DNA of 37,843 bases. Source: Shewanella inventionis. GTDB lineage: Bacteria > Pseudomonadota > Gammaproteobacteria > Enterobacterales > Shewanellaceae. A model generated the notes under the pieces. It saw only the letters and a list, made by a program, of their open reading frames with translations, was not told where the DNA came from and did not search any database. The stretch covers positions 1 through 37,843 of the forward strand of contig NZ_BMII01000039.1 in the NCBI RefSeq assembly GCF_014641855.1, read 5' to 3'. The position numbers and the translations under genes were made by a program. Shown in pieces: positions 22,544-31,994 of this stretch (its first letter is position 1; each line of letters begins with the position of its first letter).

Positions 22544-25411
22544 TTAAAGCGCTCTTACTCGTTGGCGATATACGCCGACAAAAGCCAGCAACATCATACT
22601 TAACCAACCTAAACTGCCACCACCACTGCTACTGCCTGTGTCTGTTGACGTTGTGGTCGGTGTTGTCGGTGTTGTCGGTGTTGTTACGGCAATGGTCACA
22701 GTAACATTTTGACTCACTGTTGATTCATTACCTAATGAGTCTGTCGCCACTAAAGTAACAGTATAAGAACCACTTTGAGTATAAGTGTGACTCGGGTTTA
22801 GCACTGTACTGGTTGCACTGCCATCACCAAAATCCCAAAGGTAAGTGAGTCCACCAAATCCTTGAGTAGAAGCGTTTGTCATGCTCACTGAAGCGTCGGT
22901 TTGGGTTAAGGTAAACGCCGCTAAAGGCGCAATCACAACTCTTACCGTTTTAGTTGCCGTAACCGTATTACCTGCACTGTCTTTAACGATGACACTCACG
23001 TCATAATCACCCGACTGTGCATATGTGTATGTTGGTGCAACATCTGTGCTCGTGGCATTATCACCAAAAGACCAGGCATAGGTATAGTCGCTTCCACCTG
23101 TCACCTGTGCACTAAAGCTCACATTAGCGCCATTAACCTGGGCAATGATATCAGCAGTAAGTGTCACGTCTGGCAATACGCTGCTGTCTGCTAAGGCAAA
23201 TTCAAGCCTTGCTGTACTGCTATCGCTTGCTTGCTCAGTAACCTGCATAGTTAACCCAAGCTCAGGTAAAATCATGCCAGCTTGTGGTTTAAGTGGCGCG
23301 CTATAATCTCTGCTGTCATCAAAAAGTGATTCAGCATCTAAATGAGTGTCGCCTGTATAGGTACTTTGACTATACAAACTAAATGTTGCATCCCGTATCT
23401 GAACCTCTGTATCTCTAGTGCCTATGAGGTTTTGATCCGCATCGATCACACCAATCAACCCTTCACCAGGATGCTCTGACACATTGTTGTCGCTATAATT
23501 TAGGTTTTCTAACCATAACAATACACCGGGTACATACCGACTATAAACCAAGCCAGCATCAACACCTTGGTGACTGCGTAATTGCACAATATAGCGTTTT
23601 GCTTTACCCGGTAAGGTGTCGTCTATCCGACTAAATCCAGCTAAAGCCGCCACATCGTCAGCTTCGGCGCCGTCAATATAAAAAGCGTTGCCTTGGTTTG
23701 TTAACTGTATGTCATCAATTGCCATACCGTATTCATCTACGGCTTCATCAGTTTTGTACACCACACTAATTTGCACCGTGCGACCTGCATAGGCACTCAA
23801 ATCAAAGTTCAAATCAACCCAGCTGTTTTCGCCTGTAGAACCGGCAATATCGCTAGACTTACCAGTAATGAAGTTTTTAATGGATGAGTTAACTGAATTA
23901 CTATTGCTGGTATAATTTCCAGCGATGGCAACGCTATCAACTAATACCTGCACATAGTCATAATCTTCTTCGATGTCCCAATGTGCTTTGAAGGTTAAAG
24001 CAAGTGATGTACTTAACGGTAATGTCACGTCAAAAGACATGGCATTATTGAGCATATTGCCTTGTCCAGAATAATATTGATATTCACCAGTGAAAGGCGA
24101 CTTAAAGGCAATATTTTCTGCTGGGAGCGCAATAGATAACTGGTTAACTTCGTCAGTATTAATGGCTTGATTTAACTGAAAAGTACTGCCACTACTGGTT
24201 AAGTCGGCTAATGAGATGTGCTGCTCCTTAACCCACTTTCCTTTATATTTTTGTTGTAAATAAGACTTAGCATAAGGACTAAAACCACTGGGTTGAGAGC
24301 CTGCAATACTCCCAGTCCAACTGCCACCAGACATTAATGACCATTCGCCAACAGGCGAACCATCGCCACTATTAGTTAGGTCATATTCATCGGGTAAACC
24401 TAAATCATGGCCAAACTCATGGGTACAGACACCTGCTGCGGCATCAATGGGTTGAACGGTATACCCAAACACTTTTAAGCCACGTCCAGGGATGGTATAG
24501 CCATTGGTTGTTGAGTCGACATAATATCTATGTGACCAAATCGCATCATCGCCTAAAACACCGCCACCAGCTTCTTCACCAATACTGGAGTGAAACAGCA
24601 TCACATGGTCAATAATCCCATCGGCTTCATCATAGTTACCATCAATATCTAGGTCGTATGGATCTTCAATATCATAACTCTTGAGCTCAGTATCGCTCAT
24701 CCCTTCAACCGCTTTCACGACAGCTTCTTTAACCAAATCAGGCACCGCGGTATCATCTTCGTCGCTGTTATTGCTGCCATAGAACGCCGCATTATTATCG
24801 GCAGTGACCCAATCTTGCACCTGGCCAGTAAAGTAAAAACTATTTCCCGACACCGCCTGAAAATACTGATAAGCCGATTGTAATGTTTGATTATTTGGGC
24901 CAGCAAACCCTGTTTCAGAAAACAACAGCTGCTGATAATGCGATGCAGGATAACTGCTGTAGTACATATCAGTATCACCCGCTGCAAGTTGATTAGCATC
25001 ATGGGGTAAGTCAGGGAAGTCGACCAGCACAGCCAGTACTTTTACTGTTTTTGTAATATCTTGATCGGCTTGTACTGTGCTGTTAGCTGCAACATTTTGA
25101 GCACTTTTAGCGCTTTTTTGCGCAGCTTGCTTAAGGCGTACTTGCTCAGCTTTAACCTCAATCGCAGCCGGTTTAAATTTAGCATCACGGCCACGACTCA
25201 CAAAGGCATCAATTGCGGCTTGTTGCTCGGCTTCACTTGCATCAGCTGCAAGCTCACCTCGCTTAATCAACCAATACAGCACTTGCTGCTCATTGATAAG
25301 CGCGCCATCGGCTGGCGTTCCGGTTTGAGGCGCAGCAAGGGCTACACCAGTTGAACATGCCAACAATAAAGCGGAAACGGCTAACCCTTGGTATTTAATA
25401 AATTTACTCAT
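22544..25411 (-). CDS. Secreted M6-family metalloprotease with PKD repeats and GlyGly-CTERM anchor
   Basis: A 955-aa exported zinc protease related to immune inhibitor A. It has a signal peptide (to about residue 27, ALA), then a propeptide. The M6 catalytic domain holds the zinc motif HEFGHDLGLPDEYD, His331-Glu332-His335. A jelly-roll-like middle region follows, then two PKD domains (WSFGDNATSTD and WDFGDGSATST motifs). A Pro/Thr linker leads to a C-terminal GSSSGGGSLGWL, a hydrophobic helix and a basic end, which is the GlyGly-CTERM sorting signal cut by rhombosortase in type II-secreting bacteria. It probably ends up on the cell surface or is released. The start ATG overlaps the stop of an upstream lipoprotein gene by one base (TAATG). 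Confidence 0.92.
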   Translation of the reverse strand: MSKFIKYQGLAVSALLLACSTGVALAAPQTGTPADGALINEQQVLYWLIKRGELAADASEAEQQAAIDAFVSRGRDAKFKPAAIEVKAEQVRLKQAAQKSAKSAQNVAANSTVQADQDITKTVKVLAVLVDFPDLPHDANQLAAGDTDMYYSSYPASHYQQLLFSETGFAGPNNQTLQSAYQYFQAVSGNSFYFTGQVQDWVTADNNAAFYGSNNSDEDDTAVPDLVKEAVVKAVEGMSDTELKSYDIEDPYDLDIDGNYDEADGIIDHVMLFHSSIGEEAGGGVLGDDAIWSHRYYVDSTTNGYTIPGRGLKVFGYTVQPIDAAAGVCTHEFGHDLGLPDEYDLTNSGDGSPVGEWSLMSGGSWTGSIAGSQPSGFSPYAKSYLQQKYKGKWVKEQHISLADLTSSGSTFQLNQAINTDEVNQLSIALPAENIAFKSPFTGEYQYYSGQGNMLNNAMSFDVTLPLSTSLALTFKAHWDIEEDYDYVQVLVDSVAIAGNYTSNSNSVNSSIKNFITGKSSDIAGSTGENSWVDLNFDLSAYAGRTVQISVVYKTDEAVDEYGMAIDDIQLTNQGNAFYIDGAEADDVAALAGFSRIDDTLPGKAKRYIVQLRSHQGVDAGLVYSRYVPGVLLWLENLNYSDNNVSEHPGEGLIGVIDADQNLIGTRDTEVQIRDATFSLYSQSTYTGDTHLDAESLFDDSRDYSAPLKPQAGMILPELGLTMQVTEQASDSSTARLEFALADSSVLPDVTLTADIIAQVNGANVSFSAQVTGGSDYTYAWSFGDNATSTDVAPTYTYAQSGDYDVSVIVKDSAGNTVTATKTVRVVIAPLAAFTLTQTDASVSMTNASTQGFGGLTYLWDFGDGSATSTVLNPSHTYTQSGSYTVTLVATDSLGNESTVSQNVTVTIAVTTPTTPTTPTTTSTDTGSSSGGGSLGWLSMMLLAFVGVYRQRVRAL
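22651..22686. repeat. 9-bp tandem repeat encoding the PTT linker
   Basis: About four copies of a 9-bp unit (GTGTTGTCG and variants) encode the Thr/Pro linker between the second PKD domain and the GlyGly-CTERM signal. Whole-unit gain or loss would change linker length without a frameshift. Confidence 0.7.
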
Positions 25412-25710
25412 TACGACTTACCTGTATTAGGTTGAGGTTTGTGGCATTTCTCAAATGCTTTTTGGCGCTTAGTAATATAATCTGCGACGGTTTTATCTAT
25501 TTGTGCTTGGTTCATGTCGTCAGTAATTAAACCTTTAGCACGTAGGTTTTCAATTAATTTACTCGGATCACGAATCGGTGGCATTGCATTTGGGCCACAA
25601 TCTTTAATTAGCGGCTTAGCCACTACGGGGGCCGTTTCGGCTGTAGATTGATGCTGGCACCCTAGGGCACTAATACCAGCAAAACCCAACACAATAAGAA
25701 TACGCTTCAT
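25411..25710 (-). CDS. Small lipoprotein coupled to the M6 protease
   Basis: A 99-aa predicted lipoprotein with a leader ending in the lipobox SALGC (lipidated Cys at 18). The mature part begins with a short polar linker and carries two further cysteines (in KDCGPNA and EKCHKPQ) that could form a disulfide. It then has a helical region (SKLIENLRAKGLITDDMNQAQIDKTVADYITKRQ). No known domain is recognised. The ATG at 25710 is chosen because the leader is complete from there; a GGGGG stretch lies 7-11 bp upstream. Its stop codon shares a base with the protease ATG, so the two are translationally coupled and likely work together, for example as inhibitor, chaperone or propeptide-like partner, which is inference. 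Confidence 0.75.
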   Translation of the reverse strand: MKRILIVLGFAGISALGCQHQSTAETAPVVAKPLIKDCGPNAMPPIRDPSKLIENLRAKGLITDDMNQAQIDKTVADYITKRQKAFEKCHKPQPNTGKS

Positions 25711-25850
25711 AAACCACCCCCGAAACAATAATGACATGACATTAACAGCTGCAACGATGGTGTTACAATCAAAGTTAGCCATTCTTTAATGTAAATGTGA
25801 CGGTTCGATTAAAAAATAATAAAAAGTCAGAGTATTGTTGTGTTTTAACA

Positions 25851-26447
25851 TTACACCGTCGTGGCATTGATATAATTTGCGATACCATCAAGTAACATTT
25901 GAACTGATATCATCACCAACACCATTCCCATTAAACGCTCCACAGCAGTGAGGCCTTTTTCGCCAAGAATACGAGTAAACAATTTATAAAACATAAGGAT
26001 AAATGCACTTAGCGCCCAAGCTGACACTAATGCTATTGTCCAATCTATCATGCGGCTACTATCAGTATGGGCTAATAAAATCAATGCGGCCAAAATAGAC
26101 GGGCCCGCCATTAGCGGAATAGCCATCGGCACAATAAAGGGTTCTTCGCCAGCAGCGAGACCCGCTACACCACCAGGTGATGGGAAAATCATCTTAATTG
26201 CAATTAAAAACAAAATGATACCGCCCGCGATACTGACGGATTCAGAACGTAAGTTAAGAAAGTTCAATATCGCTTCGCCAGCGTACAAAAAAGACAACAT
26301 AATAATTAACGCAAACAGCAATTCACGAATTAATACTCTGCGGCGCTTTTTAGGATCGATGTGGCGTAATATGGAAGCAAAAATAGGTAAATTACCCAGC
26401 GGATCCATAATTAGAAATAACATCACAGCAGCAGAAAAAATATCCAT
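25851..26447 (-). CDS. yhgN: MarC-family inner-membrane protein YhgN
   Basis: A 198-aa protein with six predicted membrane helices. The LFLIMDPLGNLPIF motif (about 10-23) and the matching PMAIPLMAGPSILAALILL in the second half are the MarC-family inverted-repeat signatures. Length and order match E. coli YhgN. MarC proteins were once tied to multidrug resistance but their transport substrate is not established. I start at ATG 26447; the frame is open to 26561 but the extra 38 residues are Cys-rich and unlike the family. The ribosome site is weak. Confidence 0.88.
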   Translation of the reverse strand: MDIFSAAVMLFLIMDPLGNLPIFASILRHIDPKKRRRVLIRELLFALIIMLSFLYAGEAILNFLNLRSESVSIAGGIILFLIAIKMIFPSPGGVAGLAAGEEPFIVPMAIPLMAGPSILAALILLAHTDSSRMIDWTIALVSAWALSAFILMFYKLFTRILGEKGLTAVERLMGMVLVMISVQMLLDGIANYINATTV

Positions 26448-26700
26448 GAGCAACAATCTTTTGGTTGGTAAACAATGACGATATTGTATACCCAAAGCAC
26501 AACAACAATCGATGAAATCACACAGTAATTCGTTACGTAGTGTACTCAAATGTTTACCCAATCAACCTGACAGGTTCAAACCTAAGTCACACTGACAAAA
26601 TAAGTTTTAAGTAAATTTTTCAGCTTGAGCGATTCACACGCTACAACACAATCGAAAAATGTTATACTACATCGTTTTTTTTGATTGAACTTTGGATAAC

Positions 26701-28302
26701 ATGCTCTATCTCATCGCTAGCTGTATCGCATTATTATTTGGGCCACTTTTTTACCGTTATTTTTCATCGGGTAGTGGGCTACAAAAAGGCTTAGACGGGT
26801 TTATATTCGTCTCGTTAGGCGGGCTAGTGCTTATCCATATTTTACCTGAGCTTCTAGAACACGGCGGGTTTATTACGCTGTTTTTTGTCCTGCTAGGAGT
26901 TTGGGGGCCAACGGCCAGCGAAAAGCTGTTTCATCGTTACTCTACTGTTACCCATAATATTACCCTTTCTCTGGGTATTGGTGGTTTATTGCTCCATACC
27001 ATTACAGACGGTGGCGCTATGGTATTGGCACAACAAGAAGGTAACTCAACACTACTCGCGTTAGGTGTCATTATGCACCGCCTCCCTGTTGGTGTGGCTA
27101 TTTGGTGGTTGTTAAAGCCACAAGTGGGTACTCGCTGGGCAAGTGCTGTACTTGCAGCAATGATGATATTAACGTCTGTAGGCTACTTTGCAGGCGAGCA
27201 ACTGCTTACTCAGTTAAGTCTAGAAAATACGGTTTACTTACAAGCATTTGTAACTGGTTCTATTTTACATGTGGTATTACACCAACCCCACGGCCACCAG
27301 CAAGAAGACAAACAAGGTAAATACCAATATCAAGCGGGTATCGGCAGTTTATTAGGCTTAGGCTTATTGGCATTATTGTTGTTAATGGATACCGGTGGCC
27401 ACGAGCATGCACATCAAGACCATGGTTCAGAGCAATTTGTTAGCTGGTTATTAACTATTTCACCTATTTTATTCGCAAGTTATGTCATTGCAACTACTCG
27501 ATTTGCATTGGGTTTACGACCGACACATCACTCATTAGCATTACGCTGGCTACAACGTCTTGCCGGGCCAGAAGCATTATTAATCTCACTATTATTATTG
27601 GGCCCGTGGTTTGCGTTATTTCAAACGCTAGGATTACTTGCTATTGGGACATTGTTAACCGTAACACAAGTTAAGATTACAGACCCACACCCAACCTTAC
27701 CCGAGTCAGCATGGCGCTTTGGGTTTGGCCAATTAGTCGACCGAAGTGCGCCCTGGATAATACTCAGTTTAGTATTGGCCAATGTCATTGGTCATCCCTC
27801 TGTGCCATTAGAAAACCCTGCGCTTCAGGTATTTATTTTACTGTTAGTATTTTTACCCATGCGGTTTTGTAATCTAGGCACGGTGATTTTAGCCTTGGCG
27901 CTAGCGTACAGTGGTTGGAGTGAAATCGCAGTAGCATTTACCTTACTAGCGGCGCCGGTTGTGAGTATTGGTCAATTAAAACTGATGAACTGGAAGCAAG
28001 GTTTAATGTTAGGCGGTATCTTGCTCGCTGGTTTAATGGTGGCAGACCAGCTGTCATTAAGTTCAGCAATGACATTACACTTACCCGACACTGTAAATAG
28101 TATTGGTTTAGCGATCATTATATTATTATTTGGCGCGAGCTTATTAAGACTGGGACCGCGGCAGTTTTTAAGCCGTCTAATGATCAATATGAAATCGGCA
28201 CCACACCATCATGATCATGTGAGCGGTCACTCACACACCACAGCTCATAGCCATTCACATGCAAAAGCAAATCATGCAGAGCATCATCATCCGCACAAAT
28301 AA
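26701..28302 (+). CDS. ZIP-like metal transporter fused to a permease-like domain with a His-rich tail
   Basis: A 533-aa polytopic membrane protein. The N-terminal ~200 residues look like a ZIP transporter: HILPELLEH, then HTITDGGAMVLA and HRLPVGVAIW, resembling the metal-binding helices of the family. A His-rich loop (about 236-248, HEHAHQDH) separates this from a second hydrophobic half of about eight helices (residues 255-495). The second half resembles permease-type membrane proteins but is not identified. The last ~30 residues are a His-rich metal-binding tail (HHHDHVSGHSHTTAHSHSH). ATG 26701 is chosen because GGA lies just before it; a TTG at 26692 is the earlier open-frame limit. Zinc or another divalent metal is the likely substrate, direction unknown. 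Confidence 0.65.
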   Translation: MLYLIASCIALLFGPLFYRYFSSGSGLQKGLDGFIFVSLGGLVLIHILPELLEHGGFITLFFVLLGVWGPTASEKLFHRYSTVTHNITLSLGIGGLLLHTITDGGAMVLAQQEGNSTLLALGVIMHRLPVGVAIWWLLKPQVGTRWASAVLAAMMILTSVGYFAGEQLLTQLSLENTVYLQAFVTGSILHVVLHQPHGHQQEDKQGKYQYQAGIGSLLGLGLLALLLLMDTGGHEHAHQDHGSEQFVSWLLTISPILFASYVIATTRFALGLRPTHHSLALRWLQRLAGPEALLISLLLLGPWFALFQTLGLLAIGTLLTVTQVKITDPHPTLPESAWRFGFGQLVDRSAPWIILSLVLANVIGHPSVPLENPALQVFILLLVFLPMRFCNLGTVILALALAYSGWSEIAVAFTLLAAPVVSIGQLKLMNWKQGLMLGGILLAGLMVADQLSLSSAMTLHLPDTVNSIGLAIIILLFGASLLRLGPRQFLSRLMINMKSAPHHHDHVSGHSHTTAHSHSHAKANHAEHHHPHK

Positions 28303-28361
28303 CCAGTAAAAATCTTAGTTTATGGTTATGATGGGGTTACCGTCCGTTAACGAGAAACCCC

Positions 28362-29111
28362 ATGTGCATTTTATTTGTTGCCATTGATGCCCATCCAGAC
28401 TACCCGTTGATTGTTTGTGCAAACCGTGATGAATTTCATCATAGGGCGACCGAGCCGGCACACCGTTGGCCAACGTCACCCGCTATTTATGCAGGTCAAG
28501 ATAAACTTGCCGGCGGAACTTGGCTTGGAGTGAATGAACTTGGCCACTTTGCAGGGTTAACCAATATAAGGGAAATAGAACAACAAGACGGCGTGCGAAG
28601 TCGTGGGGAATTAGTGGTTAATGCCTTATGTACGACTGATATCACTCCACAATGGTTAAGCGAACATGCTATTAACTACAACCCTTTCAATTTAGTGTTT
28701 CAACAACAGCAAAAACTGTATTGCTTTAACAGTAAAACCTTACAAACGACATTGTTGTCGCCAGGATTTCATGCGGTGAGTAATGGTGCACTAGACGATG
28801 TTTGGCCCAAAATGGCCAAAGGCCAACAAGCACTACAAGGTTACATTACCCAAACAGCAACACCAGATATTGAAGCTTTACGCAGTATCATGCTCGACAC
28901 CTCGCAACCGCAAGATCAACAACTCCCTAAAACAGGTATTAGCCTTGAATGGGAAAGAAGACTCTCATCTATTTTTATTCAGCATGAAGAATATGGCACT
29001 CGGTCAACGAGTATTATATTGAAGCATCGTAATGGTCAAATCACATTCTCAGAAACTCGTTATGACGGTAAAGCACGAAATTTAGGTTCACAGCAATTTT
29101 TGCTTGGCTAA
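28362..29111 (+). CDS. NRDE-family (TANGO2-like) protein
   Basis: A 249-aa protein of the NRDE family. The N-terminus is MCILFVA with Cys2, a likely nucleophile if the initiator Met is removed, followed by the defining VCANRDEF motif (24-31). Other family features are GGTWLGVNELGHFAGLTN and the closing STSIILKHRNGQITFSETRYD. TANGO2 relatives have been linked to haem trafficking in animals and bacteria, but this bacterial branch has no proven function. It follows the ZIP-like gene by 59 bp in the same direction and precedes hemN by about 180 bp. No terminator is seen between the ZIP-like gene and NRDE. Confidence 0.85.
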   Translation: MCILFVAIDAHPDYPLIVCANRDEFHHRATEPAHRWPTSPAIYAGQDKLAGGTWLGVNELGHFAGLTNIREIEQQDGVRSRGELVVNALCTTDITPQWLSEHAINYNPFNLVFQQQQKLYCFNSKTLQTTLLSPGFHAVSNGALDDVWPKMAKGQQALQGYITQTATPDIEALRSIMLDTSQPQDQQLPKTGISLEWERRLSSIFIQHEEYGTRSTSIILKHRNGQITFSETRYDGKARNLGSQQFLLG

Positions 29112-29295
29112 CTTCAACATTTCACCAATGCAAACTGTGATATACACCTCATAATGCTAAAAACCTTACATAAGCAACCGCTAAACCGCGTGTATTTGCA
29201 CAAGCAACATTCATTTTTACAACCTAGATCAAGTTAATTTGTTTACGAACATTGCATACTTCGCCTGTTGCTAATTTACTCCCGGAGGACACGCC

Positions 29296-30672
29296 TTGAA
29301 GCAGCCCACTCAGATTAGTTGGGATCAGTCGATGATCGAAAAATACAATTACAGCGGTCCCCGTTATACTTCTTATCCGACCGCCTTAGAATTCGATGAC
29401 GCCTTTACTGAGCAAGATTTACTGACATCGATTAAAAATAGCAAAACCGACAAACTGTCGTTGTATGTGCATATTCCTTTTTGTGCCAAGCTTTGTTATT
29501 ACTGTGGCTGCAATAAAATTATTACTCGCCACGCTCATAAAGCCGATCAATACATAGAATATTTAGCCGCTGAAATTATTAAGCGCGCACCGCTATTTAA
29601 AAATTACACCGTAACCCAAATGCATTGGGGCGGCGGCACACCCACCTTTTTAAGCCCAGAGCAGATTCTTAAGTTAACCGCGTTGATTAAAGAACACTTT
29701 AATTTTGCTGAAGTGGGCGAATACTCAATTGAAGTCGATCCACGAGAGATTGAACTGAGTATGTTAGATACACTAAAAGAAGCCGGTTTTAACCGGGTAT
29801 CTATTGGTGTGCAAGACTTTAATAAAGACGTTCAAGTCGCGGTAAATCGCGAACAAGACGAACAATTTATTTTCGACTTAATTGCCAAAGCGAAAGCATT
29901 AGGGTTTGTATCGACTAACGTTGACCTTATTTACGGTCTACCGCTACAAACACCAGAAACCTTTGCTCAAACAATTGCACGCATTATTGAATTATCGCCA
30001 GATCGTTTATCGGTCTTTAACTATGCACATTTGCCATCACGCTTTGCGGCGCAACGTAAAATTAAAGATGTCGATATGCCATCACCACAACAAAAACTCG
30101 ATATGTTGCATCAAACCATTGAGTCTTTAACGGGTGCCGGTTATCAGTTTATTGGTATGGACCACTTTGCCAAACCTAATGATGAATTAGCCAAGTTACA
30201 AAATGCCGGCAAGCTGCACCGTAACTTCCAAGGTTATACCACTCAGGAAGAATGTGACTTGTTAGGTTTAGGAGTGTCATCAATCAGCCAAATTGGTGAT
30301 TGTTATGCACAAAACCAAAAAGACATTCGCCCTTATTACGAGTCCATTGACGCTAACGGGCATGCGCTTTGGAAAGGCTGCAGCTTAAACCGAGATGATG
30401 AAATTCGCCGCGCGGTAATTAAGCAAATAATTTGTCATTTTGACTTAGACATGGCCAACATTGAAGCCAAATTTGATATTCAATTTGAAAGCTATTTTGC
30501 CGAAGACTTGAAGTTATTGCAGACCTTTATTAACGACAAGCTTGTCGACATAACAGACCGCAAACTTACTGTTAGCGCGACCGGTCGACTACTTATCCGT
30601 AACATCTGCATGTGCTTTGATGTGTATTATCGTCAAAAAGCCCGCCAACAGCAGTTCTCACGGGTGATTTAA
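29296..30672 (+). CDS. hemN: Oxygen-independent coproporphyrinogen III dehydrogenase HemN
   Basis: A 458-aa radical SAM enzyme that converts coproporphyrinogen III to protoporphyrinogen IX in haem synthesis without oxygen. It has the RYTSYPTALEF N-terminal motif (23-33), and the CxxxCxxCxC cluster motif at Cys63, Cys67, Cys70 and Cys72, matching E. coli Cys62/66/69/71. MHWGGGTPTFL and SIGVQDFN follow. The start is TTG 29296 with a perfect GGAGG seven bases before it; no ATG is better placed. A haem enzyme sits naturally near cytochrome-rich respiratory genes. The ATCAA half-site upstream is not enough to call an FNR box. The gene ends at a shared terminator. Confidence 0.94.
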   Translation: MKQPTQISWDQSMIEKYNYSGPRYTSYPTALEFDDAFTEQDLLTSIKNSKTDKLSLYVHIPFCAKLCYYCGCNKIITRHAHKADQYIEYLAAEIIKRAPLFKNYTVTQMHWGGGTPTFLSPEQILKLTALIKEHFNFAEVGEYSIEVDPREIELSMLDTLKEAGFNRVSIGVQDFNKDVQVAVNREQDEQFIFDLIAKAKALGFVSTNVDLIYGLPLQTPETFAQTIARIIELSPDRLSVFNYAHLPSRFAAQRKIKDVDMPSPQQKLDMLHQTIESLTGAGYQFIGMDHFAKPNDELAKLQNAGKLHRNFQGYTTQEECDLLGLGVSSISQIGDCYAQNQKDIRPYYESIDANGHALWKGCSLNRDDEIRRAVIKQIICHFDLDMANIEAKFDIQFESYFAEDLKLLQTFINDKLVDITDRKLTVSATGRLLIRNICMCFDVYYRQKARQQQFSRVI

Positions 30673-30696
30673 CTCAGAGTGAATCATATATGACAT

Positions 30697-30725
30697 AAAA
30701 ATAGCCAGCATTTGCTGGCTATTTT
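30697..30725. terminator. Bidirectional terminator between hemN and add
   Basis: AAAATAGCCAGCA (from 30697) is followed after two T by TGCTGGCTATTTT, a perfect inverted repeat with A and T runs on the two sides. The real loop is probably wider than two bases because the inner pairs cannot all form. It serves hemN on the plus strand and add on the minus strand. Confidence 0.85.
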
Positions 30726-30776
30726 GTTATCTACTTTATAAGGTTTAGCTCAAAATATTACAGCATTTACCATAGA

Positions 30777-31775
30777 CTATTTAGCTTTTCTTGCGTACAA
30801 CGCTTTACGATCACTGTCTGACAAAAAGGCCATCTCAACGCCATTACGTTGTAGTGTGGCCAATTGACTATCGCTAAAACCCATTTCTGATTTAACCACG
30901 CGATACTCATGAGCAATATCAATTGCGCTAACCCCTGGGTCATCAGTATTCAAACCAATTAGCACCCCAGCGTCTAAAAATTTACGTAGAGGATGCACGT
31001 CGTAATTTGCGACGGTTGAGGTATGTAAGTTGCTGGTTGGGCACGATTCAATACCAATACGATGTTTAGCGAGGTATTCCATTAATTTAGGATCGTGAAT
31101 GGCATTAACACCATGGCCAATACGGGTAGCACCTAACACATTAATAGCTTGCCACATGCTTTCTGCGCCCGCAGCTTCGCCCGCATGTGCAGTGATTTGT
31201 AATCCGGCATCACGTACACGTTTAAAGTGTTCGGTAAATAAGTCGCCTGGGAAACCTAGCTCGTCACCCGCAAGATCCATTGCAACAATGCTGTCACGGT
31301 GCGCCAAAATGCCTTCTAGCTCTAAACGGCATTTTTCTTGACCAAATGAACGCGACATAATTCCAATGAGGTTAATTTGAACGTCGTGCTCTTTAACACC
31401 TGCACGAACACCATCAATAACCGCTTCAACCACGCCTTCAATGGGTAAGTTATGATTCATTGCCATATAATAAGGACTAAAGCGCAGCTCTGCGTAATCT
31501 AACCCTTGAGCTGCCGCATCGGCTACGTTTTCGTAGGCAACACGCTTAACAGCATCTAAATCCGCTAATACGGCAACCATCCAATCTAGCTTCTTTAAAA
31601 AATCAACCAGATTGTTTTCTTTACCTTGAATTTGCACAAAAGGCGCAAGCTCTTTAAGTGAATTAGCTGGCAGTGCTATGCCATGTTGGTGCCCTAATTC
31701 CCAAATGGTTTTTACGCTAACATTACCGTCTAAGTGACGATGCAAATCAACCAGCGGAATGGTTTTATCTATCAT
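30777..31775 (-). CDS. add: Adenosine deaminase Add
   Basis: A 332-aa cytoplasmic zinc enzyme that deaminates adenosine and deoxyadenosine to inosine and deoxyinosine. Zinc and catalytic residues are at the same numbers as in E. coli Add: His12, His14 (HRHLDG), His197 and Glu200 (HAGE), His221 (GHG) and Asp278 (NTDDPG). SCPTSN is also present. AGGGG lies 6 bp before the ATG. It is divergent from the DUF885 lipoprotein gene and convergent with hemN, and has its own terminator. Confidence 0.95.
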   Translation of the reverse strand: MIDKTIPLVDLHRHLDGNVSVKTIWELGHQHGIALPANSLKELAPFVQIQGKENNLVDFLKKLDWMVAVLADLDAVKRVAYENVADAAAQGLDYAELRFSPYYMAMNHNLPIEGVVEAVIDGVRAGVKEHDVQINLIGIMSRSFGQEKCRLELEGILAHRDSIVAMDLAGDELGFPGDLFTEHFKRVRDAGLQITAHAGEAAGAESMWQAINVLGATRIGHGVNAIHDPKLMEYLAKHRIGIESCPTSNLHTSTVANYDVHPLRKFLDAGVLIGLNTDDPGVSAIDIAHEYRVVKSEMGFSDSQLATLQRNGVEMAFLSDSDRKALYARKAK

Positions 31776-31994
31776 AATTAACCCCTATAAACGTACCCTG
31801 CCATTGGTTTGATTTTGTCGGTCAGAGAATAGTATTCAGTTTAACATGTATTTACATAAATTCTGATGACGATTGTTTTTTTCTGTTTTCGATCACAACA
31901 AAGTCACAACTCTGTTTACGATGTGTTTTTAGATAGAAATCGGGCATACTCTCAATAAACGAAGCCAACACTTTGCTACATTAAAGGACTTTCG

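Noticed and set aside
26050..26478. 142-codon plus-strand open frame opposite yhgN
   Set aside because: Antisense shadow of a clearly recognised MarC-family gene with no domain of its own.
29221..29250. ATCAA half-site upstream of hemN as a possible FNR/EtrA box
   Set aside because: The other half (ACAAC) does not match TTGAT, so only half the site is present.
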